Position numbers and translations under genes: made by a program. Shown here piece after piece: positions 1 through 9,962 of a DNA stretch of 34,551 nt. Under the pieces are notes generated by a model. The model was not told where the DNA came from. It worked only from the letters and a program-made list of their open reading frames with translations, and made no database searches. Source of the DNA: Pseudomonadota bacterium (GTDB lineage Bacteria; Pseudomonadota; Gammaproteobacteria; Burkholderiales; Burkholderiaceae_F). Each line of letters begins with the position of its first letter. The stretch's first letter is position 1. Location of the stretch: positions 1 through 34,551 of the forward strand of contig JAKBZN010000025.1 of assembly GCA_021842465.1 (NCBI GenBank). Reading direction: 5' to 3'.

Positions 1-46
1 GACTGCAAATCCGTGTACGCCGGTTCGATTCCGACCCCCGCCTCCA
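1..46 (+). tRNA. tRNA-Cys (GCA), 3' part only
   Basis: The window opens inside the anticodon arm of a tRNA. The loop reads CTGCAAA with anticodon GCA at positions 5-7, followed by the 3' anticodon stem TCCGT. A T-arm with loop TTCGATT follows, then the 3' acceptor strand CCCCGCC (36-42), discriminator T and an encoded CCA (44-46). The layout and the TGCAAATCCGT core match bacterial tRNA-Cys. The 5' half lies outside the window. One T-stem pair appears to be a C-A mismatch. No integrase or attachment-site duplication is visible next to it. Confidence 0.9.
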
Positions 47-185
47 ATTTGCCGCTCCCCGGAACCAAGGCAAACCACGTAAAGCCCAGGATTGCGGCCG
101 CCGACAGGAACCATTCCTCGTTCGCGGCGCGACCACGCGCAAGGTCAAACCTACGACGACCCGAGCCAAGGAATGGGCCCGATGC

Positions 186-221
186 GGCATGGCGCGGAGC
201 GCCGCGCTCCCGCGCCATGCC
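186..221 (-). terminator. Strong hairpin after the aldehyde dehydrogenase gene
   Basis: Positions 186-201 pair with 205-221 to form a stem of 16 base pairs with one bulged C and a 3-nt loop. It starts 15 nt past the stop codon of the minus-strand aldehyde dehydrogenase gene. There is no clear T-tract after the stem, so this is a likely but not classic terminator. The stretch 47-185 between it and the tRNA holds nothing I recognise. Confidence 0.5.
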
Positions 222-235
222 ATGCCTGCCCTGCC

Positions 236-1756
236 TCAGAAGAAACCGAGTTTTCTTTCCGAGTACGAGACCAGCAGGTTCTTCGTCTGCTGATAGTGAT
301 CGAGCATCATCTTGTGGGTCTCGCGGCCGATGCCCGACTGCTTGTACCCGCCGAAGGCCGCATGCGCGGGATAGGCGTGATAGCAGTTGGTCCATACCCG
401 CCCCGCCTGGATGCCGCGCCCGAGGCGAAAGGCGGCATTGATGTTGCGGGTCCAGACGCCCGCCCCCAGACCATAGAGCGTGTCGTTGGCGATCGCCAGC
501 GCCTCCTCTTCGTCGCGGAAGGTGGTCACCGAGACCACCGGGCCGAAGATCTCCTCCTGGAAGACGCGCATCTTGTTGTGGCCGAAGAAGACCGTAGGCT
601 GGATGTAATAGCCCTCGACGAGGTCGCCTTCGAGCCGGGAGCGGCTGCCACCGGTCAGCACGGTCGCGCCCTCCTGCCGCCCGATGGCGATGTACGAGAG
701 GATCTTCTCCATCTGCTCGGTACTGGCCTGGGCGCCGATCATCGTTTCGGGGTCCAGGGGATTGCCCTGCCGGATGGATTCGACGCGGCGCAACACGCGC
801 TCCATGAATGGCTGATAGATCGACTCGTGGACCAGCGCACGCGATGGGCAGGTGCACACCTCGCCCTGATTCAGTGCGAACATCGCGAATCCTTCGATCG
901 CCTTGTCGAGAAACGCGTCATCCCGATCCATCACGTCGGCGAGGAAGATGTTGGGCGACTTGCCGCCCAGTTCCAGGGTCACCGGGATCAGGTTCTCGCT
1001 GGCGTACTGCATGATCAGGCGCCCGGTGCCGGTCTCACCGGTAAAGGCGATCTTGGCGATGCGCTTGCTCGATGCGAGCGGCTTGCCGGCCTCGATGCCG
1101 AACCCGTTGACGATGTTGAGCACGCCGGGCGGCAGCAAGTCGGCGATCACCTCCATCCACACGAGGATGCTGGCGGGAGTCTGCTCGGCGGGCTTCAACA
1201 CCACGCAATTTCCTGCCGCCAGCGCCGGGGCCAGTTTCCACGCGGCCATGAGCAGGGGGAAATTCCAGGGAATGATCTGGCCGACGACGCCGAGCGGTTC
1301 ATGAAAGTGATAGGCGTAGGTTTCGTCGTCGATTTCGGCCACCGTCCCTTCCTGCGCGCGCACGCAACCGGCGAAATAGCGGAAGTGGTCGATTGCCAGC
1401 GGCAGGTCCGCATTCATCGTTTCGCGGATCGGCTTGCCGTTGTCCCAGGTTTCGGCGGTTGCCAGCATGGCTAGGTTCGCTTCCATGCGATCGGCGATGC
1501 GGTTCAGGATCATCGCGCGCTGCGCGGGCGAGGTCTTGCCCCAAGCCGACTTCGCCGCATGCGCCGCATCGAGCGCAAGTTCCACGTCTTCGGCTTGCGA
1601 GCGGGGAATCTCGCAAAACGGCTTTCCGGTCACCGGCGTGATGTTTTCGAAATACCGGCCTCCCACCGGCTCCACCCACTTGCCGCCGATGAAATTGCCA
1701 TAGCGCTTCTTGAACGGCACTGCGGTGCCGAATTTTCCGGGCTCGAGCATGTCCAT
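236..1756 (-). CDS. NAD(P)-dependent aldehyde dehydrogenase, AcoD/ExaC/AldB type
   Basis: This 506-residue protein should oxidise short aliphatic aldehydes such as acetaldehyde to the acid in the cytoplasm. The ALDH active site is complete: N165 in PWNFP, the nucleotide-binding segment FTGETGTG (238-245), E262 in LELGGKSP and catalytic Cys301 in [11 protein letters not shown]. The GEVCTCPSR form and the length are those of the acetaldehyde dehydrogenase group (AcoD, ExaC, AldB). The ATG at 1756 is chosen because AGGGAGG lies 6 nt upstream and the protein then begins where relatives do; the reading frame stays open to 1825. The gene is divergent from an AcoR-like sigma-54 activator, which is its probable regulator. 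The exact in vivo substrate (ethanol-derived acetaldehyde, acetoin-derived or other) cannot be told from sequence. Confidence 0.93.
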   Translation of the reverse strand: MDMLEPGKFGTAVPFKKRYGNFIGGKWVEPVGGRYFENITPVTGKPFCEIPRSQAEDVELALDAAHAAKSAWGKTSPAQRAMILNRIADRMEANLAMLATAETWDNGKPIRETMNADLPLAIDHFRYFAGCVRAQEGTVAEIDDETYAYHFHEPLGVVGQIIPWNFPLLMAAWKLAPALAAGNCVVLKPAEQTPASILVWMEVIADLLPPGVLNIVNGFGIEAGKPLASSKRIAKIAFTGETGTGRLIMQYASENLIPVTLELGGKSPNIFLADVMDRDDAFLDKAIEGFAMFALNQGEVCTCPSRALVHESIYQPFMERVLRRVESIRQGNPLDPETMIGAQASTEQMEKILSYIAIGRQEGATVLTGGSRSRLEGDLVEGYYIQPTVFFGHNKMRVFQEEIFGPVVSVTTFRDEEEALAIANDTLYGLGAGVWTRNINAAFRLGRGIQAGRVWTNCYHAYPAHAAFGGYKQSGIGRETHKMMLDHYQQTKNLLVSYSERKLGFF

Positions 1757-1824
1757 GAGGAACCTCCCTGAATGTTCGTTGGATCGCCATCCCGCGCTTC
1801 TCCGAACGCGGTGCCGACATGACA

Positions 1825-1840
1825 CTCAGGATCCGTGCCA
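1825..1840 (-). promoter_or_regulatory. Candidate sigma-54 promoter of the aldehyde dehydrogenase gene
   Basis: On the minus strand the segment reads TGGCACG-GATC-CTGAG. The -24 half matches the sigma-54 consensus perfectly and the spacing is right, but the -12 half has GA where GC is expected. It would place the transcript start about 60 nt before the ATG at 1756. A sigma-54 activator gene next door makes the site more credible, but the -12 mismatch is a real weakness. Confidence 0.35.
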
Positions 1841-1959
1841 GCCGTCCGGCCGTCCGGACGGCGAACGGGAAACCATTGCGGATCAACCGGTTGCGTCGTT
1901 GCGTGCAATGCCGCGGGAAGCGGGGCGCTCGCGCCGCCGCCGCGGAACGCGACGGTGGG

Positions 1960-1976
1960 TGTCGCACTTTGCGACA
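1960..1976. promoter_or_regulatory. Perfect 7-3-7 palindrome, candidate activator-binding site
   Basis: The sequence TGTCGCA-CTT-TGCGACA is a perfect inverted repeat with 7-bp arms. It lies in the divergent region between the aldehyde dehydrogenase and its AcoR-like regulator, about 120 bp upstream of the candidate -24 box. That is the usual position of an upstream activator sequence for a sigma-54 enhancer-binding protein. A further TTGCGAC half-site follows at about 1989-1995. Binding by the adjacent regulator is inference. Confidence 0.5.
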
Positions 1977-2046
1977 GATGACAGCCCGTTGCGACGGTGC
2001 CATACTGGCCTCGGAGTGACAGGCATCGTGAGTACAAGGACGAGGG

Positions 2047-3990
<1,944 letters not shown>

Positions 3991-4012
3991 GCCGGCGTTT
4001 CGATCGCCGCCA

Positions 4013-4035
4013 CCCCGACCCCTCCGAAGTCGGGG
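4013..4035. terminator. Hairpin between convergent genes
   Basis: CCCCGAC (4013-4019) and GTCGGGG (4029-4035) form a 7-bp GC-rich stem around a 9-nt loop. It lies between the convergent ends of the acoR-like gene and hoxV, so it could end transcription from both sides. No T-tract is present on either strand. Confidence 0.4.
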
Positions 4036-4082
4036 CCGAACCGGCATTCCCGCCCGGCCCGATCCCTTCGAATCCCGCGGCG

Positions 4083-5054
4083 TCAGTGGACCGGCCGGCG
4101 TTGCGCCCCGTCTTCGATCGTCCATGCGACGCAGGGATCCATGGCGAGGATCCACTGGGCGGCACGCCGACGTGCCCGGTCTTCCGGGTACCCTCCGGCC
4201 GCCGGATCGATGACGCCTTCCGTCGCCAACAGGCAACGATCGAGCATCCCGCCCGGATGAAAATTCCACTCGGTGGGAGCGACCACGACGTATCGTTCGA
4301 CGACGTCGCCCACCAGTTCGACTTCGTGCATCAGCAGGCCGCGCGCCGTTTCCACCGTCGATCTGCCGACCCCCGGCGCCAGCGTCGCACCGCTGGCCAA
4401 CCCCAGGAGCGTCGGCCGTCCATCGAGATGGCGCTGCAGTTCTTCCGCGCGCGCGAGCACGCGTGCGCGCACCCCATCGCCGGTCGCACCGCCGGCCCGC
4501 GCAAAGGCGCCGGTTTCGGCCGCCGCGCCGCGCCACAGCGGAAATCGGGCAAACGCCGCATCCAGCCGCGGCCAGGTCTGCGCGGATTCTTCGGCGTTGA
4601 GGACCGGCAGCAGTCGGCGGTGCCCGGCGTCCTCCTCCTGTCCCAGTCCGTCGATCCACTGCGGAATCGGCCACGCGCGGCGATGGGACGCCTGGATCGC
4701 GCGGACCATGGTCGCGAATTGCGCGAGATCCCGCCGCTCGCCGAGTCGCTCTGGCCAGTCCAGGATCAAGCGCCAGGCGTGCTCCCGCGCGGCTTCGGCG
4801 GCCACTTCGCGATCGACGGCAACCGGGGTGCCGAACCCGCGCGCCGCCGCGATCGCCAGATCGGCCGCGAGCCCCTGCGCCTTGCCGCACACCGCGAACA
4901 TCACCGGGATCAGGCTGCGAACCGTCTCGACGTCGCGATGCCGCAGAATCGCCGCCACCTCGGGACGGGCACAGGTCACGGCGAGACGGAATTCCCCACG
5001 CCCCTCGTCGCGCTGCAAGGTGGCGATCACGCGCCCGGGATCGAAGACGGCCAT
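4083..5054 (-). CDS. hoxV: Hydrogenase maturation factor HoxV/HupK
   Basis: This 323-residue protein belongs to the HupK/HoxV family, which resembles a degenerate hydrogenase large subunit. It is thought to hold the Fe(CN)2(CO) unit during assembly of the membrane-bound enzyme. It keeps single-cysteine relics of both nickel motifs: CGKAQG with Cys56 near the N terminus and MDPCVAW with Cys308 near the C terminus. A central APTEWNFHPGG segment matches the conserved large-subunit region (compare APTTWNFSP in HoxC). The ATG at 5054 gives the best family N terminus and starts 34 nt after the hoxN stop; the frame is open to 5147. In C. necator and rhizobia this gene sits just before hypA. Here it is the last gene of the locus, after hoxN. 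Confidence 0.85.
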   Translation of the reverse strand: MAVFDPGRVIATLQRDEGRGEFRLAVTCARPEVAAILRHRDVETVRSLIPVMFAVCGKAQGLAADLAIAAARGFGTPVAVDREVAAEAAREHAWRLILDWPERLGERRDLAQFATMVRAIQASHRRAWPIPQWIDGLGQEEDAGHRRLLPVLNAEESAQTWPRLDAAFARFPLWRGAAAETGAFARAGGATGDGVRARVLARAEELQRHLDGRPTLLGLASGATLAPGVGRSTVETARGLLMHEVELVGDVVERYVVVAPTEWNFHPGGMLDRCLLATEGVIDPAAGGYPEDRARRRAAQWILAMDPCVAWTIEDGAQRRPVH

Positions 5055-5088
5055 CGGCAAAGCAACCGGAAGGATCGATGCATGCGGA

Positions 5089-5934
5089 TCAGCGCGTTTC
5101 GCGCCCCCCGGCGGCGACGGCAACCCCGACCGGGGCCGGCTGCGCAAAGCGCCGCACGAGCAGGAAACTGCCCGCGACGACGGCGATCACCAGCGCCCCG
5201 AACATCGTCTCCTTGTCCTGCGCCCAGGCGGCGACGCCAGGGGTGGTCAGGCATGCGACCCCATAGGCCGCGACGGCCAGGCTCAGGCTCGCCACGGTCA
5301 ACCCCATCGCCCGCGAAAGAACCCGGGCCGTTTGATCGGCGCGCCGCAGCAAGGTGGAGATCCAGATCCCGTTCAATCCGTCGGTTGCCAGCATGCCGGC
5401 GATGAAGCATCCCGCCAGGGCGGCGGCCCGCCCCAATCCGCCGAAGCGCCCCGCGGCGGCGGTGAAGAGCAGCGCCTGGCTCACGGTATCGAACGACAGC
5501 GCGAACAGCGCGCCGGTCAGGACGATTCCCCACCCGCCCGCGAATCGCCCCAGCGGTCCCAGCAAGCGCGCACGAAAGCCTACCGGTGCCACCACATCCT
5601 GAGCCGGAGCCGAAAACACCGCGTGCAGGTTGGCGAGCCCGAGCGCGACCAGGAAACCGATCGAGATCCAGGCGCCGAAGGCATCGAGCCAGCGAGGCGT
5701 CCCGGCACCGGCGGCCAGGGCGCTGGAACCGAGCGCGATGGCAAGCACCACGAACCCGTGGCCCAGGGAAAAGAACGCCCCGCACAGGCGGGCGAGCGCG
5801 GGAGACCTGCGGCTGTGGAGGCGCGTGAATCCGTCGATCGTCGCGAGATGGTCGGCGTCGAAGCCGTGGCGCACCCCGAGAACGAACACCAGCGCGCACA
5901 AGCCGTCCCATTCTTGCGGAAGCGGAAATGTCAT
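5089..5934 (-). CDS. hoxN: Nickel/cobalt transporter, NiCoT (HoxN-like)
   Basis: This 281-residue polytopic membrane protein should import Ni2+ for the hydrogenases. The NiCoT signature HX4DH is present as RHGFDADHLATID (H23, D28, H29), and further motifs appear as LGHGFVV and SFDTVSQ. These last two differ from the usual LGHSTVV and FDTATE forms, and the protein is shorter than C. necator HoxN (about 350), so it is a divergent subgroup member. Several hydrophobic helices span the sequence. The ATG at 5934 is chosen because a G-rich Shine-Dalgarno (GGGGGGAGGG) precedes it. A 159-nt gap separates it from hoxJ and contains a good sigma-54 box, so hoxN-hoxV may be transcribed separately. Specificity for nickel rather than cobalt is inferred from context. 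Confidence 0.85.
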   Translation of the reverse strand: MTFPLPQEWDGLCALVFVLGVRHGFDADHLATIDGFTRLHSRRSPALARLCGAFFSLGHGFVVLAIALGSSALAAGAGTPRWLDAFGAWISIGFLVALGLANLHAVFSAPAQDVVAPVGFRARLLGPLGRFAGGWGIVLTGALFALSFDTVSQALLFTAAAGRFGGLGRAAALAGCFIAGMLATDGLNGIWISTLLRRADQTARVLSRAMGLTVASLSLAVAAYGVACLTTPGVAAWAQDKETMFGALVIAVVAGSFLLVRRFAQPAPVGVAVAAGGRETR

Positions 5935-5975
5935 GACCCTCCCCCCTCGGTTCGATTCGCGTCGGTCCGACGACC

Positions 5976-5993
5976 GGGGCGCAATGCCGCCCC
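5976..5993 (-). terminator. Small hairpin in the hoxJ-hoxN gap
   Basis: GGGGCG (5976-5981) and CGCCCC (5988-5993) pair around a 6-nt loop, next to a 13-bp palindrome CGTCGGTCCGACG (5960-5972). The position, 100 nt past the hoxJ stop and before hoxN, suits a weak terminator or a leader structure of the hoxN transcript. There is no T-tract, and which role applies cannot be told. Confidence 0.25.
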
Positions 5994-6014
5994 TGCGTCG
6001 CACCGACATTCCGG

Positions 6015-6030
6015 AGCAAGAAACACGCCA
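6015..6030 (-). promoter_or_regulatory. Candidate sigma-54 promoter of hoxN-hoxV
   Basis: On the minus strand the segment reads TGGCGTG-TTTC-TTGCT. Both invariant elements, GG at -24 and GC at -12, are present at the right spacing, and the -12 half is a full match to TTGCW. It lies in the 159-nt gap after hoxJ and would start a transcript about 70 nt before the hoxN ATG at 5934. It is the best sigma-54 match I found in the window. HoxA, encoded upstream, is a natural activator candidate. Confidence 0.55.
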
Positions 6031-6093
6031 GCGGACCACGCTCCCCAAGCCCTTGAATTCCGGATGCGTCCGCAATCGGGAGCGGCAGATTCC

Positions 6094-7491
6094 TTACCGT
6101 TTTTCGCCAGCCGTTGTCATGGTGCTTTGCACCGAATGAATGCGCGCCGGCGGCAGATGCACCGTGAACACGGCGCCGCCCTCCGGCCGATTCGCGGCCG
6201 ACAACCGCCCGCCATGCCGCTCAACGATCCCGTAACTGATCGCCAGACCCAGGCCGGTTCCCTTCCCGACCGGCTTGGTGGTGAAAAACGGATCGAAAAG
6301 CCGATGCAGGTCGGCCGCCGCGATGCCGGGTCCGTGGTCGCGAAATTCGATCGTGATCGCGTCCGCAGAGGATCGCCCCACGATCTCCAGCGCGACGTCC
6401 TCCCGGGGGGTCGTCGTCATCGCATCGACGGCGTTCTGCACCAGGTTCATGAACACCTGCTGCATCTGCCCGCCGGAACCCAGGATGACGAGTTCCTCGG
6501 GCAGATCGATCGTCACGCGGAACGATTCCGGCGCCGACTTGCTCACCCAGTGCACGGCGCGCTCGATCACCGGAACCAGATCGCACGGATTTCGTTCGTC
6601 GGGATCGACCGAGGAAAACCGCTTGAGGGCATCGACGATGTCGCGCGTGCGCTCGGCGCCCTCCACCGTCCCCTCGATCAGGCTGGGAAGATCCTCGAGG
6701 ATCCGGTCGATCCGCAACTCCGCGCGCAGGCGTTCGCGCTCCGCGGGATCGACCTCGCCATGCACGGCGCCACAGTAGCGCTGGAGCCGCTCCGTGTACC
6801 GCTTCAATGCGACGACGTTGCCGAGCACGAAGCTGATGGGATTGTTCAATTCGTGGGCGACCCCGGCCACCAACCGGCCCAGCGAGGCGATCTTCTCGGA
6901 GTGCAGCAGTTGCTGCTGGGTGCGCTTGAGGTCGTCGTGGGCCTCGCGCAGCGAGGTGTACGCGCGGCGCAACTCGCCCACCGGCCTGCCGGTGATCACC
7001 GAACCGAGCAGCCTGCCCGCGGCGTTGTAGCGTGGCGTGCAGTTCAGGGAAACCGGGATCGCCGTGTCATCGGCGCCGCGCAGGTTCATCTCGCAGTCGT
7101 GCAGCGGTTCCGCAGCCTCTCCCGTGAAATGCTGTTGGGCGCGGCGACGCGACGCGTCGTCGGCAAACAGCTCGAACACCGAACTGCCCTTGAGCGCCCG
7201 CGCATCCTTTCCGGTCAGCGCGACCAGGGATGCGTTGACGTCCTCGATGCCCCCGGCCCGATCGCAAACGATGAGTACGTCGGAGATCGACGCCAGCACC
7301 GAAACGATGAACTGTTGCGACTCCTCCAGCGCGGCGTTCTTCTGCTCGAGTTCGGTTTCATGGCCGAGCAGTTCCTGATACACCTCGTCCATCTTGTGGA
7401 TGACGTCGAGCCAGACCCGGTCGCCGGTTTCCTCTTCGATCCGGGCCAGCGCCACGGCGGAGCGGGAAGCGTGCCGGTCCTTGTGGATCAT
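6094..7491 (-). CDS. hoxJ: Sensor histidine kinase HoxJ/HupT of the H2-sensing circuit
   Basis: This 465-residue soluble kinase relays the signal of the regulatory hydrogenase HoxBC to HoxA. It has a coiled-coil start, a PAS domain (about residues 60-180, which in this family docks the regulatory hydrogenase), an H-box with phospho-acceptor His213 (VAHELNNP), an N-box (QNAVDA), DHGPGI and an intact GTGLGLAIS ATP lid. There are no membrane helices. The well-studied C. necator H16 kinase is inactive through a Gly422Ser change; here the glycine motifs look intact, so H2-dependent control should work. The ATG at 7491 has GGGGGA about 6 nt upstream and follows the hoxC stop by 12 nt. In this family phosphorylation of HoxA switches it off when H2 is absent. 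Confidence 0.92.
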   Translation of the reverse strand: MIHKDRHASRSAVALARIEEETGDRVWLDVIHKMDEVYQELLGHETELEQKNAALEESQQFIVSVLASISDVLIVCDRAGGIEDVNASLVALTGKDARALKGSSVFELFADDASRRRAQQHFTGEAAEPLHDCEMNLRGADDTAIPVSLNCTPRYNAAGRLLGSVITGRPVGELRRAYTSLREAHDDLKRTQQQLLHSEKIASLGRLVAGVAHELNNPISFVLGNVVALKRYTERLQRYCGAVHGEVDPAERERLRAELRIDRILEDLPSLIEGTVEGAERTRDIVDALKRFSSVDPDERNPCDLVPVIERAVHWVSKSAPESFRVTIDLPEELVILGSGGQMQQVFMNLVQNAVDAMTTTPREDVALEIVGRSSADAITIEFRDHGPGIAAADLHRLFDPFFTTKPVGKGTGLGLAISYGIVERHGGRLSAANRPEGGAVFTVHLPPARIHSVQSTMTTAGEKR

Positions 7492-7503
7492 TCCATGTCC
7501 CCC

Positions 7504-8967
7504 TCAGTGGACGGTGCACACCATGCACGGATCGAACGAGCGCACCACGTGCTGGACCGCGACCTGCACGCCGTCCGACCCGGCGCCGCCCTCCTCGACC
7601 GGGGTTCCGACCAAGGCCCGCTCCACCGGCCCCGGAATCCCGGCCTCGTCGATCGGCGAAAAATTCCAGGTCGTGGGCGCAACGATCTGGTAATTGTGGA
7701 TCCGCCCGCGCCGCACACCCAGCCAATGCCCGAGGCTGCCGCGGGCCGCTTCGACCAGGCCGACTCCCTCGGCATCCCCCGGCAGGTCGCCGAATACACA
7801 AAACGGTTCGTCCGGCACGAACCCGCGGACCCATGCTTCCATTTCCGGAACCACGCGTGCCACTTCGAGCAGCCGCGCCACCACGCGGCTGCGAACGTTG
7901 CCCCCGGCGCGCGCGACCAGATCCCGCGCGAGCGGATGGCCGGCGATCAGTTGTCGTGCGAGGGCCCCGGTCTCCGCCGGCGCACCGCCAATCCGCGGCG
8001 CCTTGCACCAAGTATATGCACCCGGCTTGTCCGGCAACGGAACCGCCGCACCGCGGGCCGGCGGCTGCGGCGCGGCGCTCTCGGCATACCAGGCATGGCG
8101 GACATCCTCCGCAATCGCGCCGACGTCCAGCGGCCCCACCGCGCCCGACTCCCAAAGACCGCCGGGGAAGAGCGGCGCACCGCCGCGCGCCGATTCGTAG
8201 GCGCCAAAACTCAGGAATCGATCGTACGACCGCCCGAGTTCCTCCAGGCGCAGATCCTCCGCGATCGCCAGAAAGCGAGCAAAGTCGGCCGCGCGCCCCT
8301 GTGCCCAAGCCATCAGCGCGTCGTCGTCGGACAGCGCCGCCACCGCCTCCAGCGCATCGCCGAACACCGTCTGCTCGAGGAAGACACGAAACTCGCGCAA
8401 CATCCGAAACAGGCGGCGCGCCTCCGTGGCCGACACCGGCCGCGTGGTTCCGCCGGGCTGAAACGCGTGGCTGTGTGGCCACTTCCCGGCGAGCAGGCCC
8501 ATCGTATGCAGCAAGGCGGCGCGCGCCGGCAGAACGTCGTGCGCCGCACTTCCTTCGAGCGCGCGAAAGCGCTCGACCGCCATCGCGTGCCAAGGCCTTC
8601 CCGAGTACGCGGTTCGGGCGAAATCCGGCATGAAGAAGAGATAGAAGTGGCTCAGATGATCGGCCACGTTCTCGGCCGCCTGCATGCAATGCATCGCCAG
8701 GCGCCCATTGATCGGCGCACGCAGACCCATCGCATCGGCCAGCGCGGCCGCGGCGGCCGCCGATTGGGAAATCGAACAGATCCCGCAGATCCGCGGCGCG
8801 AAGACGAGGGCATCGAACGGTTCCCGCCCCTGCAGGATCTGCTCGAAGCCACGATAGAGTCCAGCGATCACCCGCGCCGACCGCACCCGGCCATCGTCGA
8901 CGTCGAGCTGGACCTCCAGGTCGCCCTCGACGCGATTGAACGGGCCGATGAGGAGGCGCCGGGTCAT
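7504..8967 (-). CDS. hoxC: Regulatory [NiFe] hydrogenase large subunit HoxC/HupV
   Basis: This 487-residue protein holds the NiFe site of the H2 sensor (group 2b hydrogenase). The nickel ligands are C61 and C64 in RICGICSISQ and C481 and C484 in DPCMVCTVH. The protein ends exactly at that final His487, so it lacks the C-terminal peptide that proteases such as HoxM remove from catalytic enzymes. That is the hallmark of regulatory hydrogenases, which are assembled without cleavage. The ATG at 8967 overlaps the hoxB stop as ATGA, so the two subunits are translationally coupled. The frame stays open far upstream, but this is only GC-driven read-through beneath hoxB. It pairs with HoxB in the cytoplasm and signals to HoxJ. 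Confidence 0.95.
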   Translation of the reverse strand: MTRRLLIGPFNRVEGDLEVQLDVDDGRVRSARVIAGLYRGFEQILQGREPFDALVFAPRICGICSISQSAAAAAALADAMGLRAPINGRLAMHCMQAAENVADHLSHFYLFFMPDFARTAYSGRPWHAMAVERFRALEGSAAHDVLPARAALLHTMGLLAGKWPHSHAFQPGGTTRPVSATEARRLFRMLREFRVFLEQTVFGDALEAVAALSDDDALMAWAQGRAADFARFLAIAEDLRLEELGRSYDRFLSFGAYESARGGAPLFPGGLWESGAVGPLDVGAIAEDVRHAWYAESAAPQPPARGAAVPLPDKPGAYTWCKAPRIGGAPAETGALARQLIAGHPLARDLVARAGGNVRSRVVARLLEVARVVPEMEAWVRGFVPDEPFCVFGDLPGDAEGVGLVEAARGSLGHWLGVRRGRIHNYQIVAPTTWNFSPIDEAGIPGPVERALVGTPVEEGGAGSDGVQVAVQHVVRSFDPCMVCTVH

Positions 8968-9962
8968 TTCCTGCCCGGCGGTCGCCCGGAGCCGGGAACC
9001 GCGACGATGTGATCGGAGTGGGCGTTCTCCCGCACCCGCGCGGGCGTTGCCGACTTCGACAACGCGGCTAGGGCCACGAACCAGGCTTTCGGCATGTCCA
9101 CGGGAAGCCCGATGGGAATGCCGGCAACTTTCGGCGTCTCCGCAAAGGGGTGCCCGGGATCTTCGAACCCCGGTTCGGTGCAGCGAATGCAGGCGTAGCC
9201 GCCGCGCAGACAGGATCCCCCGCCGTTCCATGCCCGCAGATTGCAGTCGGCATGGGCCTGGGTTCCTTTGCACCCGAGGTTTTCCATCAGGCAACCCTGG
9301 TCCGTCGGCCGTTCCGCGCTCGCCTTGAATTCGTAGAACTCGTTGCGCGGGCAACCGTGATGCACCAGGTGATCGGCATAAAAACGCGGCCGCCCGCAAT
9401 CGTCGAGATCCGATCCGCGCAGGGTCCCGCGCGCCAGCGCGATCAAGGTTTCGGTGACCCAGTCGGGATGCGTCGGACAGCCCGCCACGTTGATCACCGG
9501 CAGTCCCGCCGCCCCACGGTACTGCGCACCGAGCAGCCCGCCGCGCGCCACCCCGTCGTACTGGAGGCCGCAGGCGTCGGTCGGGTTGGCGCCCGCCGAG
9601 GTCACGCCGCCGAACGCCGCGCAGGATCCGACCGCCACCACGTGCGCCGCCCGCTCGGCAAGCCGGCGCACCCACTCGATCGCCGGAATGCCGGTTCCGG
9701 CGACGACGTGGAACCGACCGCTGCCGCGCGGCCCGCGCAGCATCGCGCCTTCGACGCACAACACATCAAAGGATTGCCCACCCCCGGCACAGGCCTCGAG
9801 GACCGCCCGCGCCTCCGACCCGGTCTGTTCGGACAGGCTGGGGTGCCAAAGCAGACGCACGCCTTCGTCCGCCAGAACCGCGGGAAGCGAACCCGGTTCG
9901 CTCCCGAGCCAGGACAGCGTGCACCCGCCGCAACCGCCGCTTTGAAACCAGAGAACGTTCAT
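8964..9962 (-). CDS. hoxB: Regulatory [NiFe] hydrogenase small subunit HoxB/HupU
   Basis: This 332-residue subunit carries the iron-sulfur clusters of the H2 sensor. It starts directly with the cluster domain: CGGC at C11 and C14, then VGSCAAFGG, NVAGCPTHPDW and a distal set of cysteines beginning at HHGCPRNEF. There is no Tat signal peptide and no C-terminal membrane helix, in contrast to HoxK, which fits a cytoplasmic sensor. The proximal site has CGGC rather than the CTCC of HoxK, so it has an ordinary [4Fe-4S] cluster. The ATG at 9962 overlaps the hoxA stop as ATGA. The reading frame continues upstream to 11249, but that part lies under hoxA and is not coding. Confidence 0.94.
   Translation of the reverse strand: MNVLWFQSGGCGGCTLSWLGSEPGSLPAVLADEGVRLLWHPSLSEQTGSEARAVLEACAGGGQSFDVLCVEGAMLRGPRGSGRFHVVAGTGIPAIEWVRRLAERAAHVVAVGSCAAFGGVTSAGANPTDACGLQYDGVARGGLLGAQYRGAAGLPVINVAGCPTHPDWVTETLIALARGTLRGSDLDDCGRPRFYADHLVHHGCPRNEFYEFKASAERPTDQGCLMENLGCKGTQAHADCNLRAWNGGGSCLRGGYACIRCTEPGFEDPGHPFAETPKVAGIPIGLPVDMPKAWFVALAALSKSATPARVRENAHSDHIVAVPGSGRPPGRK

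Noticed and set aside
1..46. tRNA-Cys as an integration site of a mobile element
   Set aside because: No integrase, no direct repeat of the tRNA end and no foreign base composition are visible in the window; the neighbouring genes look like normal chromosomal genes.
4273..9012. A plus-strand open frame of 1579 codons opposite hoxV, hoxN, hoxJ and hoxC
   Set aside because: It is antisense to well-supported genes, its translation is rich in Arg, Ala, Pro and Gly without any domain, and such stop-free frames are expected from high GC codon positions.
7504..9759. A possible 751-residue fusion of hoxC with upstream sequence
   Set aside because: The extra N-terminal part reads through hoxB in the wrong frame; the ATGA overlap at 8964-8967 and the family N terminus mark the true hoxC start.
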